A stretch of 11,368 nt of DNA from Hypholoma sublateritium FD-334 SS-4 (lineage: Eukaryota; Basidiomycota; Agaricomycetes; Agaricales; Strophariaceae). The notes under the pieces were generated by a model, which worked only from the letters and a program-made list of their open reading frames with translations, was not told the origin of the DNA and did no database searches. Shown here one piece after another: positions 8,862 to 11,368 of this stretch. The stretch spans positions 6,746 to 18,113 of the forward strand of contig KN817774.1 of assembly GCA_000827495.1 (NCBI GenBank), written 5' to 3'. How positions within the stretch are numbered: the first letter of the stretch is position 1; the number at the start of each line of letters is the position of its first letter. The position numbers were made by a program, and so were the translations under genes.

Positions 8862-9238
8862 CGAGATCGTAAAGGCCATCGATTAGATAGAAGAGACACT
8901 GGAGATAATACTCCGGCACCTGTAGCCACAGGACGCAGGAGGTACGACTCCGGCGTCCTGGACCNGCTGCGCGATGTGGCGGCAGGTCGAGAGATTTGAA
9001 ATTGATCTAAGTCCAATGTTTGTGTTCGCGGCTGCGACCAAACAAAGGCGTCACGCGCTTCGATCAATTTCAAATCTAAGGCTCTNGACCCGCCACCACC
9101 ATCGTGCGGGTCCCAGGACGCTGGAGTCATATCTCCCGCGCCCTGTGCCTACAGGCGCCGGAGTGCTATCTTCAGCGTCTTGTATGGCTCTTTGCCGACA
9201 CCGAGGACGAACAACCAGGACACGAGGACGACGCAACC
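8862..9238 (-). repeat. Right arm of the perfect 377-bp inverted repeat
   Basis: Exact reverse complement of 7044-7420, including both N positions (8965 and 9086). Just outside, at 9239-9252, it carries extra bases absent from the left arm, after which a weaker similarity resumes (CTTCGTTCGAAG against CCGTCGTTTGAAG). Inward of 8862 only the module at 8768-8843 keeps similarity with the left side. Confidence 0.97.
8887..9184. repeat. Fold-back element inside the right arm
   Basis: Mirror copy of the element at 7098-7395, identical base for base. The 16-bp perfect stem lies at 8992-9007 and 9062-9077. Two such elements in opposite directions make the locus a palindrome of palindromes. Confidence 0.8.
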
Positions 9239-9286
9239 GCACCCCTTGGCTTCGAACGAAGGCGGCGCGCAACGCATTCCGCTCTT
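9095..9286 (+). repeat. Direct repeat unit 1 (192 bp), overlaps right arm
   Basis: Begins ACCACCATCGTGCGGG, contains the module with CTACAG and the APECYLQRLVWLF codons (core 9155-9184), and ends in GCGCAACGCATTCCG. The next 184 bp repeat this order of blocks. Unit 1 overlaps the outer part of the perfect inverted arm, so the direct duplication probably came before the inverted copy was fixed. Confidence 0.7.
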
Positions 9287-9470
9287 ACCACCGTCGTGCG
9301 GTCCCCAGGACGCTAGAGTAATATACCGTGCGACCTGAATTTTCAGATGTCGGGGAATATGTCCAGCGTCTTGTAAAGATCTTCGTCGTCGCCCAGGAAG
9401 CCGCCCAGGCTGCGGGCAAGGAACCCTGGGCTCCAAACGACGGTGCCGCGCAACGCTTTCCGTACGGAAT
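9287..9470 (+). repeat. Direct repeat unit 2 (diverged)
   Basis: Begins ACCACCGTCGTGCGG, continues with CCCAGGACGCTAGAGTAATAT, TTTTCAG and GTCCAGCGTCTTGTA, and ends GCGCAACGCTTTCCG. It matches unit 1 block by block, with more change in the middle and about 8-11 bp less. A frame of 9328-9534 is open across it (VGEYVQRLVKIF and an Ala/Gln-rich helix-like stretch). I do not call it a gene because no start, splice partners or homologue can be seen. Confidence 0.65.
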
Positions 9471-9587
9471 CTGTCTCCTGTACATGAGGTATATTTCACA
9501 CCTAATCGACATCTACCTAAGTCATTCACGCTGACCATGTTGGTTTTGTCAATTTAGTATTCCTGCCACGAACCAGCGCACGGGTAT

Positions 9588-9645
9588 ATACCTTCTACAC
9601 CCCGTTCCTACAGGGCCAGAATCTTATCTGCTGGGGCTCGCGTAT
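9588..9645 (+). repeat. Most diverged copy of the repeat module
   Basis: ACCTTCTACACCCCGTTCC, then CTACAG at 9608-9613, then a stretch that reads GPESYLLGLAYL before a stop. Order and spacing fit the module seen at 7318-7392 (ACCTCCTGCGTCCTGTGG, CTACAG, VPEYYLQCL). It is isolated about 120 bp from the direct repeats, so the repeat family reaches to within about 215 bp of the downstream gene. Confidence 0.5.
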
Positions 9646-9860
9646 CTCTGATTCGGCTTCCAGGATCTTCACGGAGCTCGGTACGTGCCTAAACATTTAT
9701 TATAGCTCCCGCTCCCTGACGAATCGCTGCTAGTCTCCATATCGCTCTCTTTCGTTGTCTCGAAATCCCGGCATTTTGTGTCCCAATCGTACCGTAAATA
9801 ATTTGTCCTTGAATATACCGGTCTCAAATCATTATCCCTCCTTCCTGTACCTCGCCCGTC
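9646..9860. promoter_or_regulatory. Probable promoter and 5' leader of the downstream gene
   Basis: No coding frame. An ATATA motif at 9813-9817 lies about 44 bp before the ATG, with TAAATAATTT just upstream of it. A pyrimidine-rich stretch at 9834-9858 leads into the start codon, which is common in fungal promoters. These are weak signals by composition only. Confidence 0.35.
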
Positions 9861-11331
9861 ATGGACGATACTGAAATGGATGACGCGCGATCGGAATTCG
9901 CGTCTCTATTCTCTGCTCGTGGCTCGTCAGCAGACGAGGATGGTGATTTCTCTCAGCCTGCGCTAGACCGACCTCATTCGCCCAACGAAAACCGAGAAGA
10001 GCGGCGCCACGGCGATGGGTCTATGTCTGTAGATTCTGGCGAAGGGAGCGTAGTGTCGCTCTCCGTTACAGAATTCGTCATTCTTGCCAGAAGACTGGCT
10101 CAAGACGAGGATGCTATCTACGTTTTTTGTACATTTGTCCTCAACGGTGTGTACGAAGGTCAGCAATATCTGGTCGATCCCATCAAGCATGCGATGGGCG
10201 GAAGCGACCGAATCAAGGCCTCCAGGGACTACGACAGCATTTTAGGCTTCGGCAAACACATCTATCTCGACTGTGACATCACGCTTCATCCGGTCTGCAA
10301 GCTTGAAGACACGCTGCGAAGAAATATACATATAAAACGAAGCTTCACCAATATATATGTACGTATGGTACTCCATACAAGAACATAACTTCTTCAATTT
10401 ATTGACGTACGTTCGATAGGGAGACCATGATGATGTACCAGCGCATCACATTCCAAACTTGTGTATAGCGAAGTGGGGTGGCGCTCACAACATGCTCCGC
10501 GCCGTCATTCCAGGACTTTACCACAAGCAACGTCCCAGCTCGTCGATGGACCAACTGGAGTTCGCTACATTTTACGAGAAGGGTTTCCGCCCTGCTGTCG
10601 AATCCCTTTCCCCCGCCGCAGCTGCTGAGTGGCCGCCAACGTATCAAGCGGAGCTGTTTCGTGCTCGCGGTAAGCATGGAACTCTGGCCTTACAGACGAA
10701 GACCTTGGGGAAGTGGTTCGTAAGGGAGCTGGGCGACGCCATTCGGGCCGCACTTCACGATAACAACGTTCCATGGGGAGAGGGCCTCATTTTTTTATAT
10801 CAAATCAAGGGTGTCAAGGCTTCCAACGGTCATAGAACGTCGGCGGAATCGGCGAAACTTTCCCTCAATGAACTCTTCTCCAAGAACAGTATCACGCAAG
10901 ACGGCATTGAGCGGGGTGACTGGTGGATCGATGTGGGTCTTGAAATCTCCTCTGGAGGGGAGGAATGCCTGGCTTGGCGAACCGACCACCACTTTCACAT
11001 TGTCAAACACATTCTTTCTATCGATACCTCCAACGCCCAACGAATTACCAACCCGGGTAGCTCCAAATATATCCGCGACCTGACGTCCCATCTCACAGCG
11101 GTCGCTGGCTGTCGGATCAGTCCTGGTGTTAGGGCGCAAGGTCCCCATGAAGCTATCTATCTGCAAATGTACACGACCGACAAATCGGTCATATATCGAC
11201 CCGAGGGAACACATTTCGGTAAACATCTTACCGGAAAAGAAATATTGGATAACAAGGTGGACGCTTACTGTCGTGGGCTGTATGATCTATACACCGACGC
11301 TGATACGGCTGCAATCGGTCTATGCGTGTAA
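9861..11331 (+). CDS. Unrecognised two-exon protein, about 469 residues
   Basis: Exon 1 is 9861-10358 and exon 2 is 10420-11331. The 61-bp intron (GTACGT to CGATAG, with an ATTGACG branch-like site) is phase 0 and joins …TNIY to GDHDDVPAHH. The start is the first ATG after a pyrimidine-rich leader. Residues 1-65 are acidic and Ser-rich and probably disordered. A hydrophobic helical region follows at about 85-115 (YVFCTFVLNGVYEGQQ). Exon 2 looks like a folded domain with aromatic-rich segments such as LCIAKWGGAHNMLRA (near 180-194), GDWWIDVGLEIS (near 332-343) and AWRTDHHFHIV. I see no signal peptide, membrane span, or known catalytic motif. I do not recognise the family. Only 37 bp remain after the stop; an intron donor-like GTAAAT at 11328 means the real protein could continue past the window. 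The gene is divergent from the SNF2 gene, across the repeat cluster. Confidence 0.8.
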
Positions 11332-11368
11332 ATCCGCTAGATTTTCGATTTTAGCCGTACTCCACTAT

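Noticed and set aside
6600..9860. tRNA or other structured RNA gene
   Set aside because: I looked for T-loop-like GTTCGA motifs with a matching acceptor stem and found none; the strong stems belong to the fold-back repeats.
10680..10696. GTAAGC and a nearby TTACAG inside exon 2 of the downstream gene, as a second intron
   Set aside because: The interval is only about 26 bp, too short for an intron, and the frame is open and protein-like through it.

Overview
The window looks like nuclear DNA of a filamentous basidiomycete, most likely an Agaricomycete. Both gene models need many very short GT-AG introns (49-61 bp), and between them lie repeat-rich intergenic stretches. There are no bacterial-type operons or ribosome binding sites. 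Thirteen isolated N bases sit in two places. In one of them they crowd into an intron, which fits a consensus built from differing alleles or copies.

Layout. Positions 1-802 are the end of an 88-bp tandem repeat array that runs off the left edge; each unit carries a dyad-symmetric core. A decayed copy and AT-rich DNA without a gene follow, to about 1475. Positions 1476-6530 (minus strand) hold one large 12-exon gene for a SNF2-family DNA-dependent ATPase of about 1,489 residues, with all main helicase motifs and a long acidic, Lys-rich and Ser/Pro-rich tail. Positions 6531-7043 are its 5' flank, with a possible extra 5' exon. Positions 7044-9645 are a cluster of related repeat modules. It contains a perfect 377-bp inverted repeat (7044-7420 against 8862-9238), each arm of which is itself a diverged palindrome. 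Most modules carry a splice-acceptor-like sequence followed by codons for a PEYYLQRL-like peptide. Positions 9861-11331 (plus strand) hold a two-exon gene for a protein of about 469 residues that I do not recognise.

Function. The SNF2 protein should act in the nucleus as an ATP-driven DNA or chromatin translocase. Nothing in the sequence directly links it to the unknown protein. The two genes are divergently transcribed across a 3.3-kb repeat-filled interval, so a shared control region or mobile unit is only a hypothesis. The most unusual material is the nested palindromic repeat cluster and its possible origin from duplicated exon fragments.
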